This document shows, one piece after another, positions 34,287-44,198 of a stretch of DNA of 64,000 nt (positions within the stretch are counted from its first letter, which is position 1; each line of letters opens with the position of its first letter). Position numbers and translations under genes: made by a program. This DNA comes from an uncultured Arenicella sp. GTDB lineage: Bacteria; Pseudomonadota; Gammaproteobacteria; Arenicellales; Arenicellaceae. The notes beneath the pieces were generated by a model that was given only the letters and a program-made list of their open reading frames with translations, did not search any database and was not told where the DNA came from. The DNA lies in contig CALJWL010000037.1 in the NCBI GenBank assembly GCA_937974565.1, forward strand, positions 62,001 through 126,000, in the 5' to 3' direction.

Positions 34287-35930
34287 TTATAGCCCCTCAT
34301 TGGCTTTTAACTCTTCCACTTTGGCAACCCGTTCTCCAGAGCGCAGTTTAACTCGTATATCGTAGTCAAAATTATGGGTGGCAATCATTTTGCCATTTTC
34401 AACCATGGGTCGAAACTTCAATCGCTTAGAAATTCGTTTGGCTCTGAATACGATCTTAGGCTCAGGAGCGTCGGCCGCTGACGTGTGTATTTTGCCTACA
34501 CGACCGTATTTATCAATATCAAAGTTCAGCGGCACTGCGACTATTCCGTCACGACTAATGCTCTCTTCACGCTGACTAACGTAGTTAAAATCGGGCAGCC
34601 GCACAGGGGTGTCAAAACTGGTAACCAGTTCATGTGTTTCATCCAGTTCAGCGGCTTTTAGCCACGCTAAATTGTAACTTCTGGCCGCTTGCTGACTGCC
34701 ATTAAACAATAAATACATATCACCAATACCACGCAGAGCGCGTACTTGATGCTCTACATTATTCTCTTTTTGGGCTTTTATAAGATACTTTTTTAAATGG
34801 TATAAACCATTGCCCAGATAATTACTACCCGTACGCGCCTTGGGCGACTTATCTATGTCCGTAAACTGACGAAATCTGGATTTTTCGTAAAAAGATCGAT
34901 CTATTTCTCGATTGATGGTGCTTTTAATAAACTGCAACAGCGCAAGCTCACCATAAGGCATTACTCGTTCCGTTAAAGGCGCATCGCCATAACGGTTAAG
35001 CGCGTAGTTAAAAAGCCTGATCGCACTATTTATTCGCTCAAGCGCCAGTTCTGTCACCTTGGGTTCAAAATAGTATTGATGAATATACAGATTGCCCAAC
35101 CTAATAATCATATCGAAGGTATAAGCATCGCGAATATCGGGGTTTTTCTTCTCTAACCAAATAATTTGCTTGAGGTGCTTTTCCATATCAGCGGCTTCAT
35201 ACTTTGCACCGTGCATATCGAACAACGCACGTAATACTGGCCGTTGTTCGATGGCATACACTCCATTATTAATTTTTGCTAGATGCAATGCTTTGGCATA
35301 CATATCCCGTGCTTCATCTAATCTGCCTGCTTGGGCTAGAAGCTTACCGTATGCCAAGTAGGATTCGCCTAAGTTATCACTGAAGGCGTCCTCCTCTTCT
35401 TCGATCTGTTGGATTTGTAGGAATTGCCTTTCTAAGCTTGCTCGAAACTCTGGGGTTAAGTCGACCACCGGAATTGGGCTGACGGTTTTCTCTATAATAG
35501 GTTCAACGTAGATATCTTCAGCAACAGGTTCAATCTCAACCCCTACCAAAGAAACGGGCTCACGAAGGCTTCCACCCTCCGAATCAGACCCGTTTTTCTC
35601 CATTTTAAGCTCGTTAGGGGTAGGGGCAACGTCTGCTTGCTGAGTAATAGACTTTTGATCTTTGTCTTCTGTAACAACCACATCAAACTCAAGCGTTACC
35701 TCTGGTACTTCAGTTGGCGCAACATTTTCGTTTGCCTCATCAATAAGACTATCGACTGTTTGTTGATTAGCCACATTGGAACTCGTATCAACTGGAGTTG
35801 ATTCGGACAGTTGCCACGAAGAGTCGGTCTGGGAAAGTGCAAACGTAGGCAATGTCGATATTATGAAACTTCCCAACACAACACACACGACAACAGCACG
35901 GGGGCGTTTATCTCGATGTCCACAGTCCAT
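34287..35930 (-). CDS. Exported TPR protein with TonB-like C-terminal domain
   Basis: ATG at 35930 (CGAGG seven bases upstream) starts a 547-residue precursor; an in-frame ATG at 35969 has no good ribosome binding site. A basic stretch and hydrophobic core (about residues 10-30, cleavage near FALSQ) form a signal peptide, so it is probably soluble in the periplasm. A Glu/Val/Pro-rich disordered part runs to about 165. TPR-like helices follow (GESYLAYGKLLAQAGRLDEA and RDMYAKALHLAK), continuing to about residue 440. The last 90 residues resemble a TonB C-terminal domain (VAVPLNFDIDKYGRVGKIHT, FRAKRISKRLKFRPM). Unlike real TonB it has no inner-membrane anchor. It is the first gene of the run, so the operon promoter should lie before it. 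Confidence 0.8.
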   Translation of the reverse strand: MDCGHRDKRPRAVVVCVVLGSFIISTLPTFALSQTDSSWQLSESTPVDTSSNVANQQTVDSLIDEANENVAPTEVPEVTLEFDVVVTEDKDQKSITQQADVAPTPNELKMEKNGSDSEGGSLREPVSLVGVEIEPVAEDIYVEPIIEKTVSPIPVVDLTPEFRASLERQFLQIQQIEEEEDAFSDNLGESYLAYGKLLAQAGRLDEARDMYAKALHLAKINNGVYAIEQRPVLRALFDMHGAKYEAADMEKHLKQIIWLEKKNPDIRDAYTFDMIIRLGNLYIHQYYFEPKVTELALERINSAIRLFNYALNRYGDAPLTERVMPYGELALLQFIKSTINREIDRSFYEKSRFRQFTDIDKSPKARTGSNYLGNGLYHLKKYLIKAQKENNVEHQVRALRGIGDMYLLFNGSQQAARSYNLAWLKAAELDETHELVTSFDTPVRLPDFNYVSQREESISRDGIVAVPLNFDIDKYGRVGKIHTSAADAPEPKIVFRAKRISKRLKFRPMVENGKMIATHNFDYDIRVKLRSGERVAKVEELKANEGL

Positions 35931-36147
35931 TGCAAAACCTCGAAGACTATCTTGTTGGACGAGTTTCATAGGCTAGCTTTTTAGTTTGGTTTTCTTTTAC
36001 CTTAGTACTGACCGCGTTACGAAAAGTTTCAGCATTACCAAATTTTAATAATTGCCCAGTATTTAGACGCAATAATCGTGCATTAGTTTCAATGCAATAA
36101 CAAAGCACAAGACACCATGTCCATCACGGTTGCCCTAGCAGGAGTCA

Positions 36148-37188
36148 TCAAACCCTTATAAGTCTGGGCTCTATTTCTAAATGAATTCCGTATCTGTCCT
36201 TGATATCCGCTTGAATTTCCTTAGCAAAACTTTCTATGGCACACCCATTTTGCTTATTTGGGTTGGTGATAACCAAAGCTTGAGTTTGATGGACACACAC
36301 ACCGTCTCGTCTTTTCGTTTTCCAACCGGCATTATCAATCAACCACGCGGCTGCCAGCTTAATTACAGTGTCTTGTTTAAAAGCCACAATTTCTGGGTGT
36401 ACACTTTTTAGCGCACTGAAAGTTTCTTGATCAATAATGGGGTTTTTAAAAAAGCTACCCGCATTAGGAATGTCTGCAGGGTCTGGCAGCTTCTCTGTTC
36501 TAAGGCTGACTACGGCACTAAAAACGTCCTTCAACGTCAATTCGCCTTGTGTTAAACGTTCAGCCCTGTCTTGCAGAGCGGGGTAGTTCAACACCAAACT
36601 TGATGCCGTCTTTTTAAGTTCAAACGTGACCGACGTTACGACCTTAACCTCAGACCAGTCTTGCTTAAAACGACTTTCTCTGTAGGCAAAATGACAGTCT
36701 TTGTTCGTGAATCGGTCTACTTGTAAGGTATTGAGGTCAAGCGCCTCAAGACTAATGATGGCGTCTTTAACTTCAACGCCATAAGCACCAATATTTTGAA
36801 TGGGTGCGGCACCAACAGTGCCCGGTATTAACGCTAAGTTTTCCAATCCGTGCCATGCTTTTTCGACGCAGCGTTTAACAAAGTCGTGCCAATTTTCACC
36901 GGCGGCAACGCGCACGTGAACTGTGGCCTCGTTTTCCTTAACCACCTCTAGCCCTTGCAAACGATTAAGAATTACATGGCCATTATAGTCACCCACAAAC
37001 ACCGTGTTGCTGCCTTCACCTAGAACTAAAAATGGCAGCCCCTCAGCTTTGGCATTCTTAACCGCTGTTATCAACTCATCAAGAGAGCCAACGGGCGTGA
37101 GTTGCCTACACTTGGCAGGAACGGCCAGTGTGTTGTGAGGGCCCAACTCCGCCCAAGCGGTTTTTTCCGTATTGGCCGGTTTAGGCAT
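36148..37188 (-). CDS. murB: UDP-N-acetylenolpyruvoylglucosamine reductase
   Basis: FAD enzyme that reduces UDP-GlcNAc-enolpyruvate to UDP-MurNAc in peptidoglycan synthesis. The 346-residue type I MurB has the FAD motif VLGEGSNTVFV near residue 58, ALIPGTVGAAPIQNIGAYG near residue 116, and the catalytic serine in PNAGSFFKNP near residue 236; it ends in LEIEPRLI. Length matches E. coli MurB (342). It lies about 180 bases upstream of the envelope cluster in the same direction and 36 bases after aspS. Confidence 0.97.
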   Translation of the reverse strand: MPKPANTEKTAWAELGPHNTLAVPAKCRQLTPVGSLDELITAVKNAKAEGLPFLVLGEGSNTVFVGDYNGHVILNRLQGLEVVKENEATVHVRVAAGENWHDFVKRCVEKAWHGLENLALIPGTVGAAPIQNIGAYGVEVKDAIISLEALDLNTLQVDRFTNKDCHFAYRESRFKQDWSEVKVVTSVTFELKKTASSLVLNYPALQDRAERLTQGELTLKDVFSAVVSLRTEKLPDPADIPNAGSFFKNPIIDQETFSALKSVHPEIVAFKQDTVIKLAAAWLIDNAGWKTKRRDGVCVHQTQALVITNPNKQNGCAIESFAKEIQADIKDRYGIHLEIEPRLIRV

Positions 37189-37224
37189 GATGTCTGAGTG
37201 TTTTGGCCGTAAAAAAGCTCACGC

Positions 37225-39039
37225 TTATTCGGTGGCATCGCCCCCAGATTTTGCCGCCTGTGCCGCTGGGCTTAAACGAATATGCAAATCGCGCAGTTGG
37301 GTTTTATCTACATCGCTTGGCGCATCGGTCAATAAGCAAGAGGCTTTTTGCGTTTTCGGAAAGGCAATCACATCACGAATTGAGTCTACATTAGACATCA
37401 TGGCGGTAATACGATCGATACCAAAGGCAATACCACCGTGTGGCGGCGCGCCAAAACGCAGTGCATCCAACAAGAAGCCAAACTTTTCTTCGGCTTCTGT
37501 GTCATCGATCCCCAGTGCCTCAAAAGCAAGTTTTTGCACATCAGTCTGATGGATACGAATTGAACCGCCACCAATTTCTGTGCCGTTTAATACCATGTCG
37601 TAGGCACGCGATAATACTTTGCCTGGGTTAGTTTGAAGCTGGTCAATCTGATCGGTTTTAGGCGCAGTAAAGGGGTGATGCAACGACGTCCATCGACCAC
37701 TGTCTTCATCACGCTCAAACATTGGGAAGTCAACCACCCACATTGGAGCCCATTGAGATTCAATCATATCAAGATCATGACCGACCTTAACCCGAAGTGC
37801 CGCCAATGAGTCATTAACGACTTTGGCTTTATCAGCACCAAAGAAAATTAAATCACCGTCTTGCGCTCCCGTACGCTCTATCACGCCGTTCAGTGCCTCA
37901 TCAGACAAATTTTTCACGATGGGTGATTGCAACCCATCACGGCCAGCCGCGATGTCATTAACTTTAATATAAGCCAGCCCACGTGCGCCGTAATTACCAA
38001 CAAACGTGGTGTAATCATCAATTTCTTTGCGACTCAGTTTCTGCGACCCTGCGGGCACTCGCAAAGCAGCAACACGACCATCGTCTGCATTAGCCGGCGT
38101 TGCAAAAACTTTAAAGCTCGAGTCTCGCATTAAATCGGTAACCGACACCAGCTTTAACGGAATACGCAAATCAGGGCGATCTATCCCATATTGCTCAACC
38201 GCATCGGCGTAAGTCATGCGTGGGAACTCTTTGTCCAGATCGACATCGAGTTTGTCTTTAAATAAATCACGAATCATGATTTCCATCATGGTCATGATTT
38301 CTTCTTCATTCATGAATGAGGTTTCGATGTCCAACTGAGTAAATTCAGGCTGACGATCAGCACGCAAGTCTTCATCACGAAAACAACGTGCAATCTGATA
38401 ATAGCGCTCAAAGCCGGCAACCATTAGCAATTGCTTAAACAACTGAGGGGATTGTGGCAGAGCAAAAAAGTCACCTTGATGCACTCGGCTTGGCACTAAA
38501 TAGTCACGCGCGCCTTCTGGCGTTGATTTAGTCAGAATCGGGGTTTCGATATCGACGAAATTTTCAGCCTCTAAGAAGTCACGAAAGTATTTGGTGACGC
38601 CACTGCGCAGACGGAAAATCTTCTGCATTGGCTCACGACGCAAATCTAAGTAACGATATTTAAGACGCACGGCTTCGCTGGTGTCATCTTCGTCTAGCTG
38701 AAACGGAATCGGGTCGGCTCTGTTAAGCACCTCGATCTGCGTGGCGTACACTTCGACCATGCCGGTTGGCATTTCAGGGTTAGTGGTGCCTTCTGGGCGT
38801 GGGCGAACTTTAGCCGTAACTTGCAAAACGTGTTCATTGCGAACCGTTTCGGCTAAAGCAAATGCGTCAATGGCATCTGGGTCCACAACCACTTGCAGCA
38901 AGCCAGAGGCATCACGCAAGTCAATAAAGATAACGCCGCCGTGGTCACGGCGACGATGCGCCCACCCCGAAACAGTAACAACTTGATCGATAAGGCTTTC
39001 GTTTACTTGGCCACAATTATGGCTACGCATTGCTTTCAT
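37225..39039 (-). CDS. aspS: Aspartyl-tRNA synthetase
   Basis: Class II synthetase charging tRNA-Asp. The 604-residue protein has an N-terminal anticodon-binding OB fold ([20 protein letters not shown]), motif 2 region ([20 protein letters not shown]), the large bacterial insertion domain, and motif 3 at [13 protein letters not shown]. This is the long bacterial type (E. coli 590). Its ATG shares one base with the stop of the DUF502 gene upstream (TAATG), so translation is coupled. Confidence 0.97.
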   Translation of the reverse strand: MKAMRSHNCGQVNESLIDQVVTVSGWAHRRRDHGGVIFIDLRDASGLLQVVVDPDAIDAFALAETVRNEHVLQVTAKVRPRPEGTTNPEMPTGMVEVYATQIEVLNRADPIPFQLDEDDTSEAVRLKYRYLDLRREPMQKIFRLRSGVTKYFRDFLEAENFVDIETPILTKSTPEGARDYLVPSRVHQGDFFALPQSPQLFKQLLMVAGFERYYQIARCFRDEDLRADRQPEFTQLDIETSFMNEEEIMTMMEIMIRDLFKDKLDVDLDKEFPRMTYADAVEQYGIDRPDLRIPLKLVSVTDLMRDSSFKVFATPANADDGRVAALRVPAGSQKLSRKEIDDYTTFVGNYGARGLAYIKVNDIAAGRDGLQSPIVKNLSDEALNGVIERTGAQDGDLIFFGADKAKVVNDSLAALRVKVGHDLDMIESQWAPMWVVDFPMFERDEDSGRWTSLHHPFTAPKTDQIDQLQTNPGKVLSRAYDMVLNGTEIGGGSIRIHQTDVQKLAFEALGIDDTEAEEKFGFLLDALRFGAPPHGGIAFGIDRITAMMSNVDSIRDVIAFPKTQKASCLLTDAPSDVDKTQLRDLHIRLSPAAQAAKSGGDATE

Positions 39040-39710
39040 TATTTAACTCGTTTCGCTTTTTGCTTTTCTTTAGCTCGAATTTCAGCCGCTACTTTTTCGG
39101 CTTCAATTGGGTCGTCCAAAGGATTAACTACCCCCGCAGACAGGATCATTTTCAACCCCACCTCTACGGGTATATCAAGGCGCTTAATATCCGATGGCGG
39201 CACCATCAGATAAAAACCAGAGGTAGGGTTCGGTGTGGTGGGCACATAAATATTGGTCAAATCTTGGCTCACCACGTTCTTAAATTTTTTCGGTGTATCA
39301 CCAGTTACAAAGGCCAGCATCCACATACCACGACGTGGGTATTCAACTAACACAACCTCACGAAATGATTGGCTGGCATCGGCGAATAGACTCTGAGTAA
39401 TTTGTTTAACGGCACCATAAACCGTCCGCACCAGCGGGATACGCGACAATATAGCTTCCCATGCGCCAACTAATTTACGGCCAAAAAAATTGGCGGCAAT
39501 AAGCCCTGTCAGCATGACCAACATCACGGTAAGAATCACACCCAGGCCTGGTACTTTAAAGCCGATCAAGGTTTCTGGCCGGTAGGCAACAGGCAACAAC
39601 AATAAACTGCGATCAATAAGGTTGATTGCGAACGACAACACCACAAAGGTGGCCACCAGTGGCAGCCAAACCAGTAAACCGGCGACAAAATATTTGCGTA
39701 AGCTAGTCAT
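39039..39710 (-). CDS. DUF502 family membrane protein
   Basis: A 223-residue protein with two N-terminal transmembrane helices ([18 protein letters not shown] near 12-30 and [19 protein letters not shown] near 53-70) and a soluble C-terminal part with [20 protein letters not shown]. This matches the DUF502 family, of unknown function, often found next to aspS. The C-terminal 20 residues are Lys/Glu-rich. Confidence 0.9.
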   Translation of the reverse strand: MTSLRKYFVAGLLVWLPLVATFVVLSFAINLIDRSLLLLPVAYRPETLIGFKVPGLGVILTVMLVMLTGLIAANFFGRKLVGAWEAILSRIPLVRTVYGAVKQITQSLFADASQSFREVVLVEYPRRGMWMLAFVTGDTPKKFKNVVSQDLTNIYVPTTPNPTSGFYLMVPPSDIKRLDIPVEVGLKMILSAGVVNPLDDPIEAEKVAAEIRAKEKQKAKRVK

Positions 39711-39786
39711 ACTTTTTACCTATTCGTTTGTTTGTCGTATTGTTTAGAAACATTGAACACAGGCTAACAATGCAAGCGCTCTTAAT

Positions 39787-40122
39787 CTAGTCGGAACTCG
39801 CCGTGCTAGCCGAAGCCGACTCGGTTGAATTACTGTTACTTTCCGGGCTACCAGAACTCGGCGAAGCACCCTTAACGCTTGAGTCGCTTTTCGCCGCGCT
39901 TCCCTCTGATTTATTGGCGTTAACCGCGGGCTTTTTACCTGAGTTCTTAAAGTCTGTTTCATACCAGCCCGTGCCTTTTAATTTAAACGCCGCCGCCGTC
40001 ACTTGTTTTTTCAAAGCGGGGGCCGCACAACTCGGGCAGTCGATCAGTTTGGGGTCGCTCATTTTTTGCAGAGCTTCCATTTGATGGCCACAGTTGGCGC
40101 ATTTATATTGATAAATTGGCAT
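39787..40122 (-). CDS. FmdB-type zinc ribbon protein
   Basis: A 111-residue cytoplasmic protein with an FmdB/CxxC-CxxC zinc ribbon: YKCANCG (Cys8, Cys11) and LIDCPSCAAP (Cys34, Cys37). FmdB proteins are small possible regulators; function is unclear. The last 50 residues are a low-complexity Ser/Ala/Asn tail. It precedes the DUF502-aspS pair, as often seen. Confidence 0.92.
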   Translation of the reverse strand: MPIYQYKCANCGHQMEALQKMSDPKLIDCPSCAAPALKKQVTAAAFKLKGTGWYETDFKNSGKKPAVNANKSEGSAAKSDSSVKGASPSSGSPESNSNSTESASASTASSD

Positions 40123-40387
40123 AATTTAGAATGTCGATTAGTGTTATAACGCCATTAGCACTCAGTAAAACTGGCGCGTGATTATACTTTGATCAACGGT
40201 TTCAATAAAAACGATTTTACGAAAAGACCAAATAAAAACGGACAAAATAAGCCAATTGCAGATTTATCTGTTGCGATTAAAGGCGCAATTTTGATAGCAG
40301 GGCGTTGATTGCCGACAAATAAAGGTTATGCGATGGCACTCACAGTGCGGCCTTTAAAGCGTGTTTGGCTTATTGATTGCTACCAAA

Positions 40388-41710
40388 CTAGCTTCCGGCA
40401 ACGGTCATACCCTCTACTACGATAGAACCACACTCGGTGTTTCCTCTGCTGTCATAATCATTGCCGATGGCCACTATATTGCGATACATGTCTTGAAGGT
40501 TGCCAGCGATGGTGATTTCTTCGACAGGAAACTGCAGCTCGCCGTTTTCAACCCAAAAGCCAGCCGCCCCGCGCGAGTAATCGCCGGTTACCATATTGAT
40601 GCCTGAGCCAATCAATTCGGTTACCAATAAACCGGTGCCCATTTGTGCTAATAATCGCTGCGCGTCTTGCCCTGTGTTTGAGACAGTCAAGTTGCGCACC
40701 CCACCAGCGTTGGCGGTGGTTACAAGCCCCAGTTTGCGCGCCGCATAAGAACCTAACACGTAACTTTGTAACATACCGCTTTCCACTAAGGCTCGATATT
40801 CAGGAGTGGCAACGCCTTCACCGTCATACAAAGAGCTACTGGCACCACCCAGTTTATGCGGGTTTTCAGCAATGGTCACAAAATCAGGCAGCACAGATTC
40901 GCCCACTTTATCCAACATAAAGCTGGCTTTTTTGTAAATCGCTCCGCCTTTGATCGCACCAATCAAATGGCTGATAAGGCTCTTAGCCATTATTGGGTCA
41001 AACATCACCGAGGCCTGTTTGCTGCCTATTTGTCGAGCCCCCAGTCGCTGTAACGTGCGCTCGGCAGCCAGTTTTCCGATGGTTTCAGCAGGCTGTAACT
41101 TTGCCGCATTGCGGTTACTATCATACCAATAATCTCGCTGCATACCTTTATCGCTGGTGCCGATAACCGAGCAAGACAGACTGTGTTGACTGCCAGACCC
41201 ACTGCGTAAAAAGCCATGTGAATTGGCGTATACCGCATTGCCACTGTAAGAGCTGACCGATGCGCCCTCAGAATTAGTAATGCGATCATCAACACCTAAA
41301 GCCGCGGCTTCACACGCTAAAGCGATATCCACCATCTCAGCCGTGTCAGCCCGCCACGGATGGTGCAAATCCAACGACTTGCTGTCTGTCGCCATTAAAT
41401 CAGCATCGGCCAAACCTAAACAGTCATCAGCGCCAGTAAAACGAGCGATCGACATGGCCGCGTCGACGGTCGATTTAATCCCCGTTTCACTCATGTCGGC
41501 ACTGCTGGCTGAACCTGTTTTATGGTCTTTATAGACACTGACAACAAGCTGAGCGTCGTTGTGTTTTTCCACCGTTTCAAGTTCTTGTTGACGCGCGGTT
41601 ATGGAGATTCCCACACCTTGGTGCAACGCTGCTTCCACTTGATCCATGCCTTGCTGAGTTGCGTAATCTATCGCAATTTCAGCGGCTTTGGTTAAGTCTA
41701 TCTGGCTCAT
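40388..41710 (-). CDS. pmbA: Metalloprotease regulator/subunit PmbA (TldE)
   Basis: PmbA pairs with TldD in a heteromeric zinc protease that cuts unfolded peptides and matures microcin B17-type modified peptides. ATG at 41710 overlaps the tldD stop by four bases and gives 440 residues; the frame upstream holds only a spurious tail. It carries family segments [20 protein letters not shown] and [20 protein letters not shown], then [20 protein letters not shown], but lacks the HExxxH found in TldD, as expected for this subunit. Here tldD lies directly upstream in the same operon. Confidence 0.96.
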   Translation of the reverse strand: MSQIDLTKAAEIAIDYATQQGMDQVEAALHQGVGISITARQQELETVEKHNDAQLVVSVYKDHKTGSASSADMSETGIKSTVDAAMSIARFTGADDCLGLADADLMATDSKSLDLHHPWRADTAEMVDIALACEAAALGVDDRITNSEGASVSSYSGNAVYANSHGFLRSGSGSQHSLSCSVIGTSDKGMQRDYWYDSNRNAAKLQPAETIGKLAAERTLQRLGARQIGSKQASVMFDPIMAKSLISHLIGAIKGGAIYKKASFMLDKVGESVLPDFVTIAENPHKLGGASSSLYDGEGVATPEYRALVESGMLQSYVLGSYAARKLGLVTTANAGGVRNLTVSNTGQDAQRLLAQMGTGLLVTELIGSGINMVTGDYSRGAAGFWVENGELQFPVEEITIAGNLQDMYRNIVAIGNDYDSRGNTECGSIVVEGMTVAGS

Positions 41711-43155
41711 AAGCTGACGCCTCCAACGGTTAGCGCGTCCATTTTCAGTGTGGGTTGGCCCACGCCAACCGGCACGCTCTGGCCGTCTTTTCCGCAAACC
41801 CCCACACCTGAGTCCAACGCCAAATCGTTACCCACCATGCTGATGGTTTGCATCGCCTCAGGACCATTACCGATCAGAGTGGCGCCTTTAACAGGCTGCG
41901 TGACTTTACCGTCTTCAATCAAATACGCTTCGCTTGACGAAAACACGAACTTACCTGACGTGATGTCCACCTGACCGCCACCAAAGTTTACCGCGTAAAT
42001 GCCATTTTTAACTGATTTGATGATTTCTTCGGGTTCGTATTTACCTGCGTGCATATACGTATTAGTCATGCGTGGCATGGGCAGATGCGCAAAGGATTCA
42101 CGCCGCCCATTACCGGTAACCCCCATGCCCATCAAACGCGCATTATGCTCGTCTTGCATGTAGCCTTTGAGTATGCCGTTTTCAATCAAGACGGTATTTT
42201 GAGTTTGATTGCCTTCATCATCCACCGACAACGAACCACGACGATCAGCGATAGTGCCATCGTCAACAACGGTGCATTGCTCGGACGCAACCTTTTCACC
42301 TATTCGACCTGAGAAGGCTGATGTGCCCTTGCGATTAAAATCACCCTCTAAACCATGCCCGACGGCTTCATGGAGCAAAATACCAGGCCAACCTGCGCCC
42401 AACACCACTTCCATGGTGCCCGCAGGTGAATCAATCGCTTCTAAGCTCACTAATGCTTGCCTAACGGCTTCGTGTGCATAATGCTCAACCACTTCTTGTG
42501 AAAAATAATCCAAACCAAAACGGCCGCCACCGCCCATGGATCCGCGTTCACGCTTACCGTCTTGCTCAACGATAACAGAAACATTTAAACGTATTAAGGG
42601 ACGGACATCAGGGATTTGTCGACCATCACTGGTTAAAATTAACACCACTTCGTACACCGACGATAGGCTGGCCATCACTTCTTTGACTCGAGAATCATGA
42701 GTGCGAGCCAAACGGTCTGCCAATTCCAATAGGTTTACCTTCTCGATGTCGGTCATTGTGGCCACGGGATCAAGCGCCGAGTATAACGCCGTTGCGCTTT
42801 GCGCACGAAAGCTCGTTAAACCCTCAACGTTTTGACCTTGTCGGCCAATGGCCGTTACTACGTCAGCGGCCGTATTAATAGCCGCCACATTAAGGTCTTC
42901 GCTGTAAGCAAATGCGGTTTTTTCACCGCAAACCGAACGCAAACCAACACCTTGGTCGATATTAAAACTGCCCGTTTTAACCACGCCTTCATCCAAAGAC
43001 CATGTTTCGTGCTTGGCATACTGAAAATACATGTCGGCGAAATCACAGCCACCCACATTAGTCAGCTTGTGCATCATCGCACTCAAATCTGGATCACTTA
43101 AACCCGTTGGTTCAAGCAGCATCGCATGAGCGATGGACAGATGTTGCTCGTTCAT
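41707..43155 (-). CDS. tldD: Zinc metalloprotease subunit TldD
   Basis: Catalytic partner of PmbA. The 482-residue protein has the zinc motif [14 protein letters not shown] near residue 255, [19 protein letters not shown] near residue 358, and the typical C-terminal [20 protein letters not shown]-like stretch. Length equals E. coli TldD (481). It lies about 170 bases after the nitrilase gene and overlaps pmbA. Confidence 0.97.
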   Translation of the reverse strand: MNEQHLSIAHAMLLEPTGLSDPDLSAMMHKLTNVGGCDFADMYFQYAKHETWSLDEGVVKTGSFNIDQGVGLRSVCGEKTAFAYSEDLNVAAINTAADVVTAIGRQGQNVEGLTSFRAQSATALYSALDPVATMTDIEKVNLLELADRLARTHDSRVKEVMASLSSVYEVVLILTSDGRQIPDVRPLIRLNVSVIVEQDGKRERGSMGGGGRFGLDYFSQEVVEHYAHEAVRQALVSLEAIDSPAGTMEVVLGAGWPGILLHEAVGHGLEGDFNRKGTSAFSGRIGEKVASEQCTVVDDGTIADRRGSLSVDDEGNQTQNTVLIENGILKGYMQDEHNARLMGMGVTGNGRRESFAHLPMPRMTNTYMHAGKYEPEEIIKSVKNGIYAVNFGGGQVDITSGKFVFSSSEAYLIEDGKVTQPVKGATLIGNGPEAMQTISMVGNDLALDSGVGVCGKDGQSVPVGVGQPTLKMDALTVGGVSL

Positions 43156-43328
43156 TTATACACCATAAGGTAACGGCGTTTCTCTGCATGATGACACATT
43201 GACTCATCAATCGGCAGAGTAAAAGCACTTTAAAAAGGATACCGCGCCACTTATTAGCTAAAACCGTAATAGTTAAAAGCGCAGCTTCAGAGTGTTATAA
43301 GGTTTGTTGGCAAAATAGCAAGCACGAA

Positions 43329-44198
43329 CTAGCCATCCAGTCTTTTATGTTTTGTCACAGGAAAGCGTTGCTCAAGTTTTTTTATCAAATTCAAATCAAG
43401 GTCAGCGCAAAGTAACCCCGTACTCGCTGCTTCAACCTTAAGCAGCCTACCCCATGGGTCAACGATCATGCTATGCCCCCATGTTCGTCTGCCACTGGCG
43501 TGCATACCAACCTGCGCGGCTGCCAAAACGAACGCTTGATTTTCAATTGCTCTGGCTCGCAGCAAGCATTCCCAATGCATTTTACCGGTTTCGTAAGTGA
43601 ACGCAGAAGGCACGGTAATAATATCCACGCCTTGACGTGAAAAACTTCGATACAGTTCGGGGAAGCGCAAATCATAACAAATTGACGCACCCAAACGCAC
43701 TGAATTTGAACCAATATGTAGAACTCGGCTGGACAGTTGCGATGAACTAAGTTCGCCATGTTGATACGTAGCCGATTCACGATATCGCTGTTTTCCACCT
43801 GCATTCTCAGTTGTCTCAACGTCAACATCGAATAAATGAAGTTTGTCGTAATGCGATAACTCGCCGTTTGGTGACGCAATTAGGCACCTTGCATACGGCT
43901 TAGGTTGACGCTTGTCGGCCTTTATCGGCAACGAACCTGCGACAATGTAAGTTCTGTAACGAAAGGCCAAATCCCGCACAAAACTCTGTATTCGACCAAA
44001 TTCACTCAATTCAATGATTTGTTCGTGTCGATTTAAAGGCATTTGCGCAAAGTTTTCTGGCAACACCAATAAATCAAGCTTTGGCGCGGACTTTAATGAC
44101 TCTTCAACAAAATTGAGGTTATCGTCAACGCTCGCCGAACTATTCATCTGCAAGCATGCGGCTTTGACAATTGCCATTTTCTGCTGGGCTTGGTTCAT
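43329..44198 (-). CDS. Carbon-nitrogen hydrolase (nitrilase family, Nit1-like)
   Basis: A 289-residue cytoplasmic amidase with the nitrilase catalytic triad: Glu48 in LPENFAQM, Lys119 in HYDKLHLFDVD, and Cys174 in GASICYDLRFPELYR. This set, with WECLLRARAIENQAFVLAAA, fits the Nit1/YbeM branch, which hydrolyses deaminated glutathione. It starts with an ATGA overlap of the yhdP stop and precedes tldD, a neighbourhood common in gammaproteobacteria. Confidence 0.93.
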   Translation of the reverse strand: MNQAQQKMAIVKAACLQMNSSASVDDNLNFVEESLKSAPKLDLLVLPENFAQMPLNRHEQIIELSEFGRIQSFVRDLAFRYRTYIVAGSLPIKADKRQPKPYARCLIASPNGELSHYDKLHLFDVDVETTENAGGKQRYRESATYQHGELSSSQLSSRVLHIGSNSVRLGASICYDLRFPELYRSFSRQGVDIITVPSAFTYETGKMHWECLLRARAIENQAFVLAAAQVGMHASGRRTWGHSMIVDPWGRLLKVEAASTGLLCADLDLNLIKKLEQRFPVTKHKRLDG

